Below are positions 36,116 to 48,127 of a stretch of 64,000 nucleotides of DNA, in pieces (the stretch's first letter is position 1; the number at the start of each line of letters is the position of its first letter). The translations under genes were made by a program, and so were the position numbers. The notes under the pieces are model-generated. The model saw only the letters and a list, made by a program, of their open reading frames with translations. It was not told the DNA's origin and searched no databases. The stretch covers positions 97,120,684-97,184,683 of the forward strand of contig OW240921.1 of the NCBI GenBank assembly GCA_933207985.1, written 5' to 3'. The DNA is from Pelobates cultripes (Eukaryota > Chordata > Amphibia > Anura > Pelobatidae).

Positions 36116-36692
36116 AACAAACAAACAAAAGTAGTTGCGCCTAGAAAAAGAAACAGTAACCACCCTTAGACAAACAAAGCAGAAAACGGACTTATATAAT
36201 GTGGTTCTTCAGCTTAGTGTATGGCAAAGTCTATAGGGGGACTTGCAACAGGATCATACTGAACATCAAGTGGCAGAAGGGTGATGGACCCAGAATACAT
36301 AAAAACACAGAGAAGAGTCTTATAGTATAGTATCCAGGGAAAGCTTTAGGCAACTTAAAGACAAATGGAAACTCATAGAGAGGGAGCTTCTTACTAGAAC
36401 ATCCACTTTGAGCAGGGTCGTCCCTTCTACAGGATACAGAGAAGGCAGGTGTCTTCTCAGAGCTACCCCGGTAACAAAAAGGAGAAAAAGCGTCTATCTA
36501 AGAGTATAATCACTCGGATTAATGCCACAATTTAAACTAATTCCTAAATAGTAGATAAGGTGATCCCTAGACTCAATATCAAATGGTTATAAAAACAGAT
36601 GTCCTAGGTAAAGTACATAGTGTACATGGTTATGCTCAATGCGTGTTTCGGCGCAAACGTGCGCCTTTGTCAAGAGCTGACTTGTAAGTTTT
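36116..36692 (-). mobile_element. PLE tail fragment with hammerhead-like motif
   Basis: Non-coding sequence resembling PLE terminal regions. On the minus strand the segment 36,632-36,670 reads CTTGACAAAGGCGCACG followed by TTTGCGCCGAAACACGC, that is, a degenerate first hammerhead core, a GGCGCA/TGCGCC stem and an intact GAAAC core. TCCTGCA occurs at both edges (36,108-36,114 and about 36,690), possibly a short target duplication. Confidence 0.45.
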
Positions 36693-36792
36693 ATCCTGCA
36701 ATCCATGAACCAGTTTAGTAGCCTCTCTCCTAAGTATGAATATCCTTCTGAAGATACGGTCTCCAGTACTGTGTACAATACTCGAAGTGAGG
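36693..36792. repeat. Interspersed repeat split by the PLE insertion (left piece)
   Basis: The sequence around CCAGTACTGTGTACAATACT and GTGAGGTCTCACCAGTGTTCT continues, after removal of the PLE dimer, into GTACAATGGCATGAGCACTT at 44,460. The joined text resembles a widespread amphibian repeat that I recall only in outline; family not assigned. Confidence 0.4.
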
Positions 36793-37600
36793 TCTCACCA
36801 GTGTTCTAAAAGAGATATGTAAGAAAAGAGACAGCGCTAGTTAACTGACAGGCAGCAACCTTAAAAAGGGAAACCCTCCAAACCCTTTTAAAACAAAACG
36901 GATAAAACAATAGTAAAAAGGCTGCGCCACAGGAAGGCTAAAATAAGTTCGATAAATAAAAAGGTCCAACTTAAGTGTCCTTACGAATAGTCTTTATCAC
37001 AAAAAGTGCAGTGTTGAAGTCTTCATAAACTGTATTAGTTCCACTTACATAGAAGACAAAAAAGAGAGAGAGAGGGACGACCAATAGTGTAGTATTGTAT
37101 AATTCCAGTGGTGACGTATTAGAAAAATAATAGATGAGAACTCACATTTAATAGAGCTTATGTCCAGCTCTAGGGAAAAAGCGCATACAGCGGTATGATC
37201 CCCGCTTGTAGGATATGTCGTGGGTATCTCTCCGTCAGTGGTGTCCAACTTTCAAATAAGGAAAAAAGAGACAGCCGATAGTGCTCACTGTATAGTAGTC
37301 TTAATATAGGTAGATAAAAACGTACTTACAAAAGAGGAGCAGACCGACTGCTCTTATGTGACAGCATGGGTGGATTGATCCCCACCTCTGGATTTCTTGG
37401 AGTGCAGGAGACTTCCGAAGTGGTTGTTGGTATATAATAGTACATAAAATACTAAAAAATATACTAAAAAATACTAAAAAGCCAGGGTTAAAAAGAAAGA
37501 ATAATGTGTATATAAAACTACAAAAAAAGAATAATTGGAACAAATAAATGACCAATAATTACTTTAATATTAAAATACACAGTAAAATATCATATATCCA

Positions 37601-37630
37601 TAACGCGTTTCGTCAATAGACTTTATCAAA
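37601..37630 (-). ncRNA. Hammerhead-like motif in left PLE tail (degenerate)
   Basis: Mirror of the motif at 43,734-43,762 in the right copy and identical in the core. Confidence 0.4.
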
Positions 37631-38375
37631 TGGAATTACATACAATGCCTGGCTAATTGTATTATATAGGAGTTTAGATAATTTGGATTTGGCGCCAAAA
37701 TTGATCTATCCAATCACAATTAAGTTACTTTTAGCAGTGTAAAATCTTTAAAAAACATCAATACAAATAAAATATATGGTGTAAGAACATTAGTACTATA
37801 CATGAATAGCAAAAACGAGGGTTAGAATAGCATAAAATCTGCGTTTGAAAATGAACATGTGACATGCGGCACTTCCGGTTTTCGGACGTAATGCCGCAAT
37901 GCCTAGTGGGAAATGTAGTTCACGGACCGCAAATGGCGGCCGTGAGTTAGGTAGGGTAAAGAATAGGCACGGCCATATTGAGAGGGGCTTAGATAGGAGA
38001 GCCCACATAGGGAGGAGAATGTAGCCATATTGAGAGGGGCAAGTAATATATAAAAGACCATATTTGGAAGGGCACAGTATATCAATAATCAAATAAAGAA
38101 TAGTAAGATTAATTAATAAAAATATGCAATTAGAAATGAAATAGATATGCAGTTTAGAACCATATAAAAAAAGTATTTAAGTATATAAAAACATATTTGG
38201 AAAAACACAGTGTATTAATAATCAAATTGCTAAAACTGATATATTACTGCAAATACAAAATAAAGAATGATAAGATTAATTGATAAAAATATGCAAATAT
38301 AAATAAAATAAATATGCATTTTAAAACCATATAAAAAAAGTATATGTTAAAACAGACATATAAATTGCTGATTTT

Positions 38376-40949
38376 TTATAGAAAATTGTATAGGTCAAAA
38401 TCTGCATTGAGGCCATGGGGTATAAGAGTCTTAAGGTTATACACCCATTCCATTTCTATTTTTCCAAGTAATTTTTTTTATGTCTCCTCCACGCCAGGGG
38501 GTAGAACATTTTTTTATACCAATGCATTTTAGGAGTTTGGGGTCTTTATTATGCATAATAAAATGTTTGGATACTGTATGATTTAAGTATCCATTTTTAA
38601 TATTTCTGCAATGTTCGCTCAATCTTGTCTTTAAGCACCTTGTGGTCATCCCCACATATTGGAGGCCACATGGGCATTCGAGCAGATAAATAACATTTTT
38701 AGTATTGCAGCCAATAAAGTCATAGATATTATACATTTTTTTAGTCCTATTAGACATAAACTGAGTAACCTTGGGTGGAGTGGACAAATCTGTAGTTCTA
38801 CACACTATACATTGTTTGCATTTATAAAAACCTTTTGTCTGCGGAAAAAAAGAAAAACCCCTTACAGGCGATTCTCGAGTAAAATTAGTGGTTAGAATTG
38901 ATTTAAAATTTGGAGCACCTCTAAACACAATATTTGGCTGGTTAGGTAAAATTGGATTTAAAATATCATCTTCTTTGAGTATGTGCCAATGTTTTTTTAT
39001 TATTTTTTTAACTTTGTTACTTTTATTGTTGAAATTAAAAATAATGGGAAGAGATATTGATTCATCATTTTGTTTGTTTTTATAAATCAGAAGATCATTT
39101 CATTCTTTTTGTTTTACTGTATTGATTGTATTATTAAGATCTGATTCTAAATATCTTTTTTCCATAAATTTGTTTTTTTTAAAATTGGCTTGTTCGTTAA
39201 AATCTGTTATTTCTGAACAATTCCTACGAAGGCGTAGGAATTGACTTTTTGGGGCACTTTCAAGCCAAGGCTTGTAATGGCAACTTGTTTTGTCGATGGC
39301 CGTGTTCACACACACCTTTTTGAAAAATGTTTTTGTGTGGAGTTGGCCTTCTTTAATAAAGATATTAAGGTCTAAAAAATTGATAGATTCTTTGCTATAT
39401 TCATGTGTGAGAATAATACCCCTATTGTTAGTATTAAGGTAATGGATAAAATCAATTAAATTGTTTTCTGGTCCTTCCCAAATAAAAAAAAGATCATCTA
39501 TATATCTAAAATATGAGACTAGGTTTGCCCGCCAGGCGTGATTGCTCCAGACGGCTTCCGATTCCCAGTCTGCCATAAACAAATTTGCATAGCTGGGGGC
39601 AAACCTAGTACCCATAGCATTGCCCCTCTTCTGAAGATAAAAAGAATCTAAAAACCAAAAATAGTTATTTTTTAAAATTATGTTGATCCCTTCTATTATA
39701 AAATCAATCTAGATGGCAGGAATATTGCCTTTTAGGGTAAGAATCCTTTTTATGGCCTGGCATCCGATATCATGAGGAATGATTGTATAGAGTGACTGAA
39801 CGTCACAGGTGACTAATATAAAATTAGGTTTCCATATAAAATTATTTAAAAAATTTAAAAGTGACATGGAGTCTTTTAAATAAGATTTCATTAGTTTTAC
39901 TAAGGGCTGAAGTAGGGTGTCAATATATTGGGAAAGGTTGCATAGAAGAGACCCTATTCCAGAGACAATGGGTCTTCCTGGGGGGTGTTTCTCATTTTTA
40001 TGAATTTTAGGAAGAAAATAAATAACAGGAGTAATAGGAAATTCTTTGTTTAAAAAATTAAATTCTTGTTTGTTTAAAATATTTAGATTAAACCCTTTAT
40101 TTAAAAAAGTGGATAAAATAATTTGAATGTTTTTTGTAGGATCAGAAGAGAGTTTTTCGTATACCTGCATATCCTCTAATTGCCTTAAAGCTTCTTCAAT
40201 ATACATTTTGCTAGATTGTATTACTACTCCCCCACCTTTGTCGGCTGATTTAATAACAATATCTTTATCTTCTTGAAGTTCTTTAATTGCCTTTTTTTCA
40301 GCATTTGTTAGGTTGTTGGCATCGTATTTATTATATTTGATTTTTTCCAGGTCTTTTTGGACAAATTTTTCAAATAAAATCAGCGGGGCAGATTTACAAT
40401 GTGATGGATAAAACTTGGATTTTTCTCTAAGATGTGTACTGATAAAACCATTGTCTTGTAGAGAAGGAGTGGGAGTTGGTAGTGCATCTGTTTTACTATT
40501 AAAAAATCTTTTTAATGTAGCTTTTCGAACAAATTTATTTACATCAATAAAAGCCTGAAAGGGACTAAAAGAAGAAGTAGGGGCGAATTTAAGACCTTTG
40601 CTAAGAACAGACACTTGGGCAGCTGATAAAACTTTTTGCGAAAGGTTAAAAATACCACTACAGGGATCTTGGGAGGGTATTATTGTCTTTCTAGTCTTTC
40701 CCTTTTGCTCCCGTCTTCCACTTCGTCTTCCTCTAAACTTAAAATTCGTTTTTGGGAGCGTGACGGATGTGGTGTCTGGGCTAGTGCGGGTTGGTGGGTA
40801 CGTATTTCTAAAAAATGGTCCTCATTATCAAAATCAGAGTCTATTGACAATAATTGATATCTATTAGAGTGGTTTGGAATAGAAGGTGATTTTGAATAAT
40901 TTGAGTATTGGTGATAGTCATTTGTGTATCGTGATCTTTGGGGTTTGGG
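38376..40949 (-). pseudogene. Neptune-type PLE polyprotein (RT + GIY-YIG), left copy
   Basis: Penelope-like elements encode a telomerase-related reverse transcriptase joined to a GIY-YIG endonuclease. On the minus strand an N-terminal piece (NDYHQYSNYSKSPSIPNHS...DNEDHF, about 40,820-40,935) shifts frame, probably at an A6 run near 40,810-40,815, into RNTYPPTRTSP...RGRRSGRREQKGK and then NLSQKVLSAAQVSVLSKGLKF. RT motifs follow: ADKGGGVV, PKIHK, GRPIVSG, CDVQSLYTIIPHD, GTRFAPSYANLFM and the catalytic YIDD. After a CKQCIVC zinc-knuckle-like motif comes the GIY-YIG core (VIYLLECPCGLQYVGMTT). Disabling lesions: UAG at 39,709-39,711, TGA at 39,100-39,102 (a CGA-to-TGA change at a CpG), and a +1 shift in an 8-base run near 38,472-38,479, after which the true C-terminus LIPHGLNADFDLYNFL can be read to 38,376. 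Confidence 0.92.
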
Positions 40950-42987
40950 TTTTATCCATCACATTGTAAATCTGCCCCGCTGATTTTATTTGAAAAATTT
41001 GTCCAAAAAGACCTGGAAAAAATCAAATATAATAAATACGATGCCAACAACCTAACAAATGCTGAAAAAAAGGCAATTAAAGAACTTCAAGAAGATAAAG
41101 ATATTGTTATTAAATCAGCCGACAAAGGTGGGGGAGTAGTAATACAATCTAGCAAAATGTATATTGAAGAAGCTTTAAGGCAATTAGAGGATATGCAGGT
41201 ATACGAAAAACTCTCTTCTGATCCTACAAAAAACATTCAAATTATTTTATCCACTTTTTTAAATAAAGGGTTTAATCTAAATATTTTAAACAAACAAGAA
41301 TTTAATTTTTTAAACAAAGAATTTCCTATTACTCCTGTTATTTATATTCTTCCTAAAATTCATAAAAATGAGAAACACCCCCCAGGAAGACCCATTGTCT
41401 CTGGAATAGGGTCTCTTCTATGCAACCTTTCCCAATATATTGACACCCTACTTCAGCCCTTAGTAAAACTAATGAAATCTTATTTAAAAGACTCCATGTC
41501 ACTTTTAAATTTTTTAAATAATTTTATATGGAAACCTAATTTTATATTAGTCACCTGTGACGTTCAGTCACTCTATACAATCATTCCTCATGATATCGGA
41601 TGCCAGGCCATAAAAAGGATTCTTACCCTAAAAGGCAATATTCCTGCCATCTAGATTGATTTTATAATAGAAGGGATCAACATAATTTTAAAAAATAACT
41701 ATTTTTGGTTTTTAGATTCTTTTTATCTTCAGAAGAGGGGCACTGCTATGGGTACTAGGTTTGCCCCCAGCTATGCAAATTTGTTTATGGCAGACTGGGA
41801 ATCGGAAGCCGTCTGGAGCAATCACGCCTGGCGGGCAAACCTAGTCTCATATTTTAGATATATAGATGATCTTTTTTTTATTTGGGAAGGACCAGAAAAC
41901 AATTTAATTGATTTTATCCATTACCTTAATACTAACAATAGGGGTATTATTCTCACACATGAATATAGCAAAGAATCTATCAATTTTTTAGACCTTAATA
42001 TCTTTATTAAAGAAGGCCAACTCCACACAAAAACATTTTTCAAAAAGGTGTGTGTGAACACGGCCATCGACAAAACAAGTTGCCATTACAAGCCTTGGCT
42101 TGAAAGTGCCCCAAAAAGTCAATTCCTATGCCTTCGTAGGAATTGTTCAGAAATAACAGATTTTAACGAACAAGCCACTTTAAAAAAAAACAAATTTATG
42201 GAAAAAAGATATTTAGAATCAGATCTTAATAATACAATCAATACAGTAAAACAAAAAGAACGAAATGATCTTCTGATTTATAAAAACAAACAAAATGATG
42301 AATCAATATCTCTTCCCATTATTTTTAATTTCAACAATAAAAGTAACAAAGTTAAAAAAATAATAAAAAAACATTGGCACATACTCAAAGAAGATGATAT
42401 TTTAAATCCAATTTTACCTAACCAGCCAAATATTGTGTTTAGAGGTGCTCCAAATTTTAAATTAATTCTAACCACTAATTTTACTCGAGAATCGCCTGTA
42501 AGGGGTTTTTCTTTTTTTCCGCAGACTAAAGGTTTTTATAAATGCAAACAATGTATAGTGTGTAGAACTACAGATTTGTCCACTCCACCCAAGGTTACTC
42601 AGTTTATGTCTAATAGGACTAAAAAAATGTATAATATCTATGACTTTATTGGGTGCAATACTAAAAATGTTATTTATCTGCTCGAATGCCCATGTGGCCT
42701 CCAATATGTGGGGATGACCACAAGGTGCTTAAAGACAAGATTGAGCGAACATTGCAGAAATATTAAAAATGGATACTTAAATCATACAGTATCCAAACAT
42801 TTTATTATGCATAATAAAGACCCCAAACTCCTAAAATGCATTGGTATAAAAAAATGTTCTACCCCCTGGCGTGGAGGAGACATAAAAAAAATTACTTGGA
42901 AAAATAGAAATGGAATGGGTGTATAACCTTAAGACTCTTATACCCCATGGCCTCAATGCAGATTTTGACCTATACAATTTTCTATAA
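40950..42987 (+). pseudogene. Neptune-type PLE polyprotein (RT + GIY-YIG), right copy, 5'-truncated
   Basis: The copy starts inside the protein at FYPSHCKSAPLILFEKF. It then carries SADKGGGVV, the PKIHK and GRPIVSG motifs, CDVQSLYTIIPHD, GTRFAPSYANLFMADWE (41,751 onward), catalytic YIDD at 41,859-41,870, INFLDLNIF, the CKQCIVC cluster (about 42,543) and the GIY-YIG endonuclease (VIY at 42,669, YVG at 42,705) with R-SEH downstream. One in-frame UAG at 41,652-41,654 interrupts NIPAI-IDFIIEG, probably CAG (Gln) originally. An A8 run at 42,884-42,891 shifts the frame so that the open frame ends early at 42,926; in the other frame the expected C-terminus (YNLKTLIPHGLNADFD) runs to TAA at 42,985-42,987. 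It lacks the left copy's TGA. No functional product is expected. Confidence 0.92.
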
Positions 42988-43733
42988 AAAATCAGCAATT
43001 TATATGTCTGTTTTAACATATACTTTTTTTATATGGTTTTAAAATGCATATTTATTTTATTTATATTTGCATATTTTTATCAATTAATCTTATCATTCTT
43101 TATTTTGTATTTGCAGTAATATATCAGTTTTAGCAATTTGATTATTAATACACTGTGTTTTTCCAAATATGTTTTTATATACTTAAATACTTTTTTTATA
43201 TGGTTCTAAACTGCATATCTATTTCATTTCTAATTGCATATTTTTATTAATTAATCTTACTATTCTTTATTTGATTATTGATATACTGTGCCCTTCCAAA
43301 TATGGTCTTTTATATATTACTTGCCCCTCTCAATATGGCTACATTCTCCTCCCTATGTGGGCTCTCCTATCTAAGCCCCTCTCAATATGGCCGTGCCTAT
43401 TCTTTACCCTACCTAACTCACGGCCACCATTTGCGGTCCGTGAACTACATTTCCCACTAGGCATTGCGGCATTACGTCCGAAAACCGGAAGTGCCGCACG
43501 TCACATGTTCATTTTCAAACGCAGATTTTATGCTTTTCTAACCCTCGTTTTTGCTATTCATGTATAGTACTAATGTTCTTACACCATATATTTTATTTGT
43601 ATTGATGTTTTTTAAAGATTTTACACTGCTAAAAGTAACTTAATTGTGATTGGATAGATCAATTTTGGCGCCAAATCCAAATTATCTAAACTCCTATATA
43701 ATACAATTAGCCAGGCATTGTATGTAATTCTAT

Positions 43734-43762
43734 TTGATAAAGTCTATTGACGAAACGCGTTA
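43734..43762 (+). ncRNA. Hammerhead-like motif in right PLE tail (degenerate)
   Basis: TTGATAA-AGTC-TATT-GAC-GAAAC-GCGT fits the order core 1, stem II (GTC/GAC), core 2, short stem III of the hammerhead ribozymes known from PLE terminal regions. Core 2 (GAAAC) is intact. Core 1 departs from CTGATGA at two positions, one of them the essential G, so self-cleavage is unlikely. Confidence 0.4.
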
Positions 43763-44459
43763 TGGATATATGATATTTTACTGTGTATTTTAATATTAAA
43801 GTAATTATTGGTCATTTATTTGTTCCAATTATTCTTTTTTTGTAGTTTTATATACACATTATTCTTTCTTTTTAACCCTGGCTTTTTAGTATTTTTTAGT
43901 ATATTTTTTAGTATTTTATGTACTATTATATACCAACAACCACTTCGGAAGTCTCCTGCACTCCAAGAAATCCAGAGGTGGGGATCAATCCACCCATGCT
44001 GTCACATAAGAGCAGTCGGTCTGCTCCTCTTTTGTAAGTACGTTTTTATCTACCTATATTAAGACTACTATACAGTGAGCACTATCGGCTGTCTCTTTTT
44101 TCCTTATTTGAAAGTTGGACACCACTGACGGAGAGATACCCACGACATATCCTACAAGCGGGGATCATACCGCTGTATGCGCTTTTTCCCTAGAGCTGGA
44201 CATAAGCTCTATTAAATGTGAGTTCTCATCTATTATTTTTCTAATACGTCACCACTGGAATTATACAATACTACACTATTGGTCGTCCCTCTCTCTCTCT
44301 TTTTTGTCTTCTATGTAAGTGGAACTAATACAGTTTATGAAGACTTCAACACTGCACTTTTTGTGATAAAGACTATTCGTAAGGACACTTAAGTTGGACC
44401 TTTTTATTTATCGAACTTATTTTAGCCTTCCTGTGGCGCAGCCTTCTCACCAGTGTTCT

Positions 44460-44760
44460 GTACAATGGCATGAGCACTTCCCTCTTTCTACAGCTAATAC
44501 CTCTCCCTGTACAACCAAGCATTTTTGTTGATGTGTGAAACACATAAGAAGGAATAACATATATCCTCTCAGTCTTCAGGAGAACCAAAAGCTCATGCTC
44601 AGGAGCTTCCATTAGCTTTCCTGAGATAAGTCCTGCAGTGCATGTCCACCTCATTGGCCAGGAACATCAGCTGATGGCTCTCAGCCCATGAGCTAAGCCT
44701 GTAGATAGTAAAAAAAAAAAAAGCTCGTTTTTTTTTTTACTATAGCAAGAAGCACTGTAG
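44460..44760. repeat. Right piece of the split repeat and MITE-like fragment
   Basis: GTACAATGGCATGAGCACTT to about 44,575 continues the repeat interrupted at 36,807. From 44,596 the text GAGCTTCCATTAGC...AAGTCCTGCAG...AGCTGATGGCTCTCAGCC resembles a MITE interior homologous to 36,076-36,115. Poly-A and poly-T tracts follow (44,710-44,740). Confidence 0.45.
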
Positions 44761-46454
44761 ATCAAAGGAAAATGGCAACAATGGCTGCATGGAGAAAAGG
44801 AGGAAAAAATATATACATTGATATATGGCATATGCATAGCTCTCCAACAGAAAGCTATGGGTAGACTGTAATTCTGATGCAAAATCTCAATTCATGGGTT
44901 TGATCACTCCACTGCAGAAACAGAAGATTCCATGGAACGTTTGCAAAAACAAGACACCAGGGATGGCATTTTTTGATGTTTTCTTTTCTAATTTCTTACT
45001 GTACTGTAATGCATTATCTTTCTATTGCATTAAACCAAATAAGAGAGGCAAATTCATCCTATATCGCCCCTCTGATATAATGCCTATAATTTTAATGGTG
45101 TTGAGAGCTAATCTTTGCCATTGCATAATTTTGTAAGAATACACTGTGACATTTCTTCCTGTCTATCACCATTTTTTATTTTCTTTAATCTGCGGTTGCA
45201 TTAAAATTACAGGGAGCAGAGGGCTATAAAGCTCTTACGCCTACGAGTGCATCAGATGTGGCTGCATTTCTACATAGCATTAAGGGGTAGGCTTTCTATT
45301 TTTAATGTACTGTGTTTTAAAATAGCCTTGGCCTTTGTGCATGTCCCTAAGTGAGTGAGGTATCAGGATCCTTCAAGATGAAATGCAATATGGAACGTTC
45401 CTTTAGACTGTCTTTGTTTTAGGCTGAGAAGAAAAAAAATCATATTCCTATCAAATGATTAATATAATAATCAACTAATTTAGGCTTCAATTTAATAAGC
45501 TTTTGAAATAATTCAATACTGTTAAAAGAGTTTCCAAGAGTTTTATCCACAGAAGTCACCGTTAAAGTCTATGGTAACTTTTGTGGATAAATCATTTGGA
45601 AATTTTTCTAACAGCATTGAATCATTTGGAAAACGTATTAAATTGAGGCATTAATGTGTTAGATGGTCATATGTACTAAAGCAATTTAACAGCACTCATA
45701 GATATATAGGAGCATGCATGCTTCCATACACTTAACTTCAGTTATTACAATGCTGTAAAACGTATTGAGCATATAAACTACTTAGGGATTTATTTACTAA
45801 AAGGTGAGTTGTGGCAACTGGCAATCTAATTACAGATTTGTAAAATCTACACCAGAAATAGACAGTCTGAAAAAAAATCCTCAAGCTCTCCAACTGATTT
45901 AGAAACATTTTGGTTTAATTGGTTTAATCCATTGTTAAGTCCCAGCAACTTTTCTAGTTTCGTCAATAAATGCCAGAGAAAGGTACAAATATAGAATATG
46001 ACAGCATTTAAGAGTGCATCTAATCGGCTCATTTTGATAACTAGACTTCCATTTAATACTGTTGACGATTTAATAATTTTGGATAAATGTTTTAAATATT
46101 TTTTTCATCCCATTAAAATATAAAATAAATATATAATTCATGAAAAAAATATGTCAATATATAAAAAATATCAAAATATTACAAAACTAAAATTGCCTTC
46201 ATAACAGTAAATCAGCTTAAACGTCTATCTAAAAATACTGAATCATTTGTAAAGCTTATCCAACAATATAAAATCGAGGCCTAAACAGGTTTATTCACCA
46301 AACTAAAAATTTTAATGATTTAATCGAGAATTCAAATTTTTATGCCAAAGTAGATAAATTGAAAACATGGTTGGCTTGTCCAGTTTTGAAATGTAAAACT
46401 CACTTTGAATTCCTGACAACGTACACTTTTAGTGAATAACTTTGGAAATAAACT
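44761..46454. other. Unannotated AT-rich spacer
   Basis: Very AT-rich, apparently unique sequence with no supported feature. Confidence 0.4.
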
Positions 46455-46660
46455 TCACGTTCTTCTAGGTTCTTGAGTTTGCCTTTTGTCTATTTAATCC
46501 TATGCTTACCACTTGCGTTTGTAATTTAGTTACGTAATTAACCTCTACCACTATTTCTGGAAGGAAATTCCATAAATTAATTATCCGTTCACTGAAATGC
46601 AGGCTTACTAATTTTATTGTTACCATTTCCACCTTGTACTTGTGGCTGACAATGTTAGGA
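46455..46660 (+). repeat. Interspersed repeat fragment
   Basis: AACCTCTACCACTATTTCTGG, then GGAAATTCCATAAATTAATTATCCGTTCACTG, resembles a widely dispersed amphibian repeat block that in complete copies precedes text like that flanking the PLE dimer (36,700/44,460). Family not assigned. Confidence 0.35.
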
Positions 46661-47986
46661 GTTGCAGTATAGCAATGGCGGTCAAATTAATGCTCTGATA
46701 TTTGTATGATTTCAGCAATTTCCAAAGGTCTCAGATTGCTCCAGTTCTTCCAGATCCAACAGACGTTATTCTCATTAAGAACCAGGAACTGAATATTGAG
46801 TGCTCATCTTATACCCCTCTCTCCTATTATTCCGACTACTCGATGAGTCTGTTTAACATGTCCTTCCACCTGCTCAATGCATCTAAAGGGAAACTAAATA
46901 AATTCCCAGGCATTCACTTACACGGAGGATAAAGCAGTAATTTGAATTGGAGCTGGAAGATCTATCATTGAGAAATTGCAGGTTCGATCTTTGAGTCTAG
47001 TCAGACGGCAGGCTGGATAATTTGTCTCTCAGCTCAGGAAGAAGTGATGGAAGTCAATTTGACAGTTGCAAAGTTCCCTGAGGATTTTAGACCCAAATCG
47101 CACCAAGCAGTGACAGACACGTTAGTTGCTTTGAATACAAATGGGGCTGCTGGCTCGGAATATTGCTGAGGCGATACAAATGGCACATATTCTGGGGATT
47201 TTATTACATAAAACGACTAAAATAGCAGTTCTCCTAGCAGTATGGAATATCCATCTTTAACATATTCATCCCACTGAACTTGGACATTAGCCAACAAATA
47301 CCAGCCACAAAGGGTTATGCGAAAGCAATTAACCCTATGGGGCCAGTATGTCTTGCAGACATTTTAGGTTAATTGGTAAAACCTTGTCGGGTTTTAGAGT
47401 GATTGTTGCAGTTTGAGTGTAAGATAGAAGTAAAATCAAATCTCTACTCCAAATAAAATTTCATGGATGTGGTTGCTAGGTGATTAGACTCAATATTTTG
47501 TATAGAGGAGAAAATAACTCATTTCCTACCTGCTTTTCCCATAAGAGTGATATATTGCATTGACTAATATATATTGTTGAAATGTTTTTGCAATATTTTG
47601 AAGGATGAATGTAGATCTTGGTCTTTAAAAATTGCTACTTGGTAACCCTTTAGTAGTAGTCTGCAAAGTCCTTTAGAATACAGAAGCTTTGTTTGGACGT
47701 CCTTAGTGTGTCTGGCCATGGTACCCCGTAAGGCATTTTTACGTCTTGCTGGTATTCCTAGGAGGCTCTATTTCCCAGAAATGCAATCACGTTCCTTAAA
47801 AATAATGCCCACAAGCTGCATATTTTACTCTTCTTATTTACCTATTTCCTCTATGATAATATTTTAAACCCGCTTTCCATAGATGATATACCATATTATC
47901 GTTGAAAGTTTTTATCGCCAATGAAAAAAGAAAATGAATAACTAATACATTAGTACAAATTTGTGCAATTTGAATTATTTATGTAT
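46661..47986. other. Unannotated spacer with a candidate conserved block
   Basis: The segment 46,930-47,220 has balanced composition, no repeats and TF-like words (CAGCTCAGGAAG, GCAAAGTTCCC, TTGAATACAAATGG). It could be a conserved non-coding element. Otherwise nothing recognised. Confidence 0.25.
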
Positions 47987-48127
47987 CCTTGAACCAGGGG
48001 CGTACCTAGAGCATTTGGCACCCGGGGCGGATCCTGTGCTTGGCACCCCCCCCCCCACCCAAAAAAAAAAAAAAAAAACCTGTAAAAAATGTTAAAGGTT
48101 TTCTTTCTTTTTTTTTACAATTTGTAA

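Larger units (their letters stand above)
36793..44459. mobile_element. Head-to-head Penelope-like element dimer, 7.6 kb, one 15-bp TSD
   Basis: TCTCACCAGTGTTCT is duplicated exactly at 36,793-36,807 and 44,445-44,459, bounding an insert of 36,808-44,444. It contains a minus-strand PLE copy (left) and a plus-strand copy (right). The inverted arms are 36,918-40,413 and 40,950-44,445. Paired positions always sum to 81,363 (for example 38,437/42,926), so there is no net indel over 3,496 bp, and only scattered substitutions were seen. The 536-bp centre (40,414-40,949) belongs to the 5' part of the left copy; the right copy is 5'-truncated. The left copy also extends 110 bp further at its outer end. 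Confidence 0.93.

Noticed and set aside
46702..46932. 76-codon frame on the plus strand
   Set aside because: No hydrophobic or domain pattern and no splice context; could not be supported as a gene.
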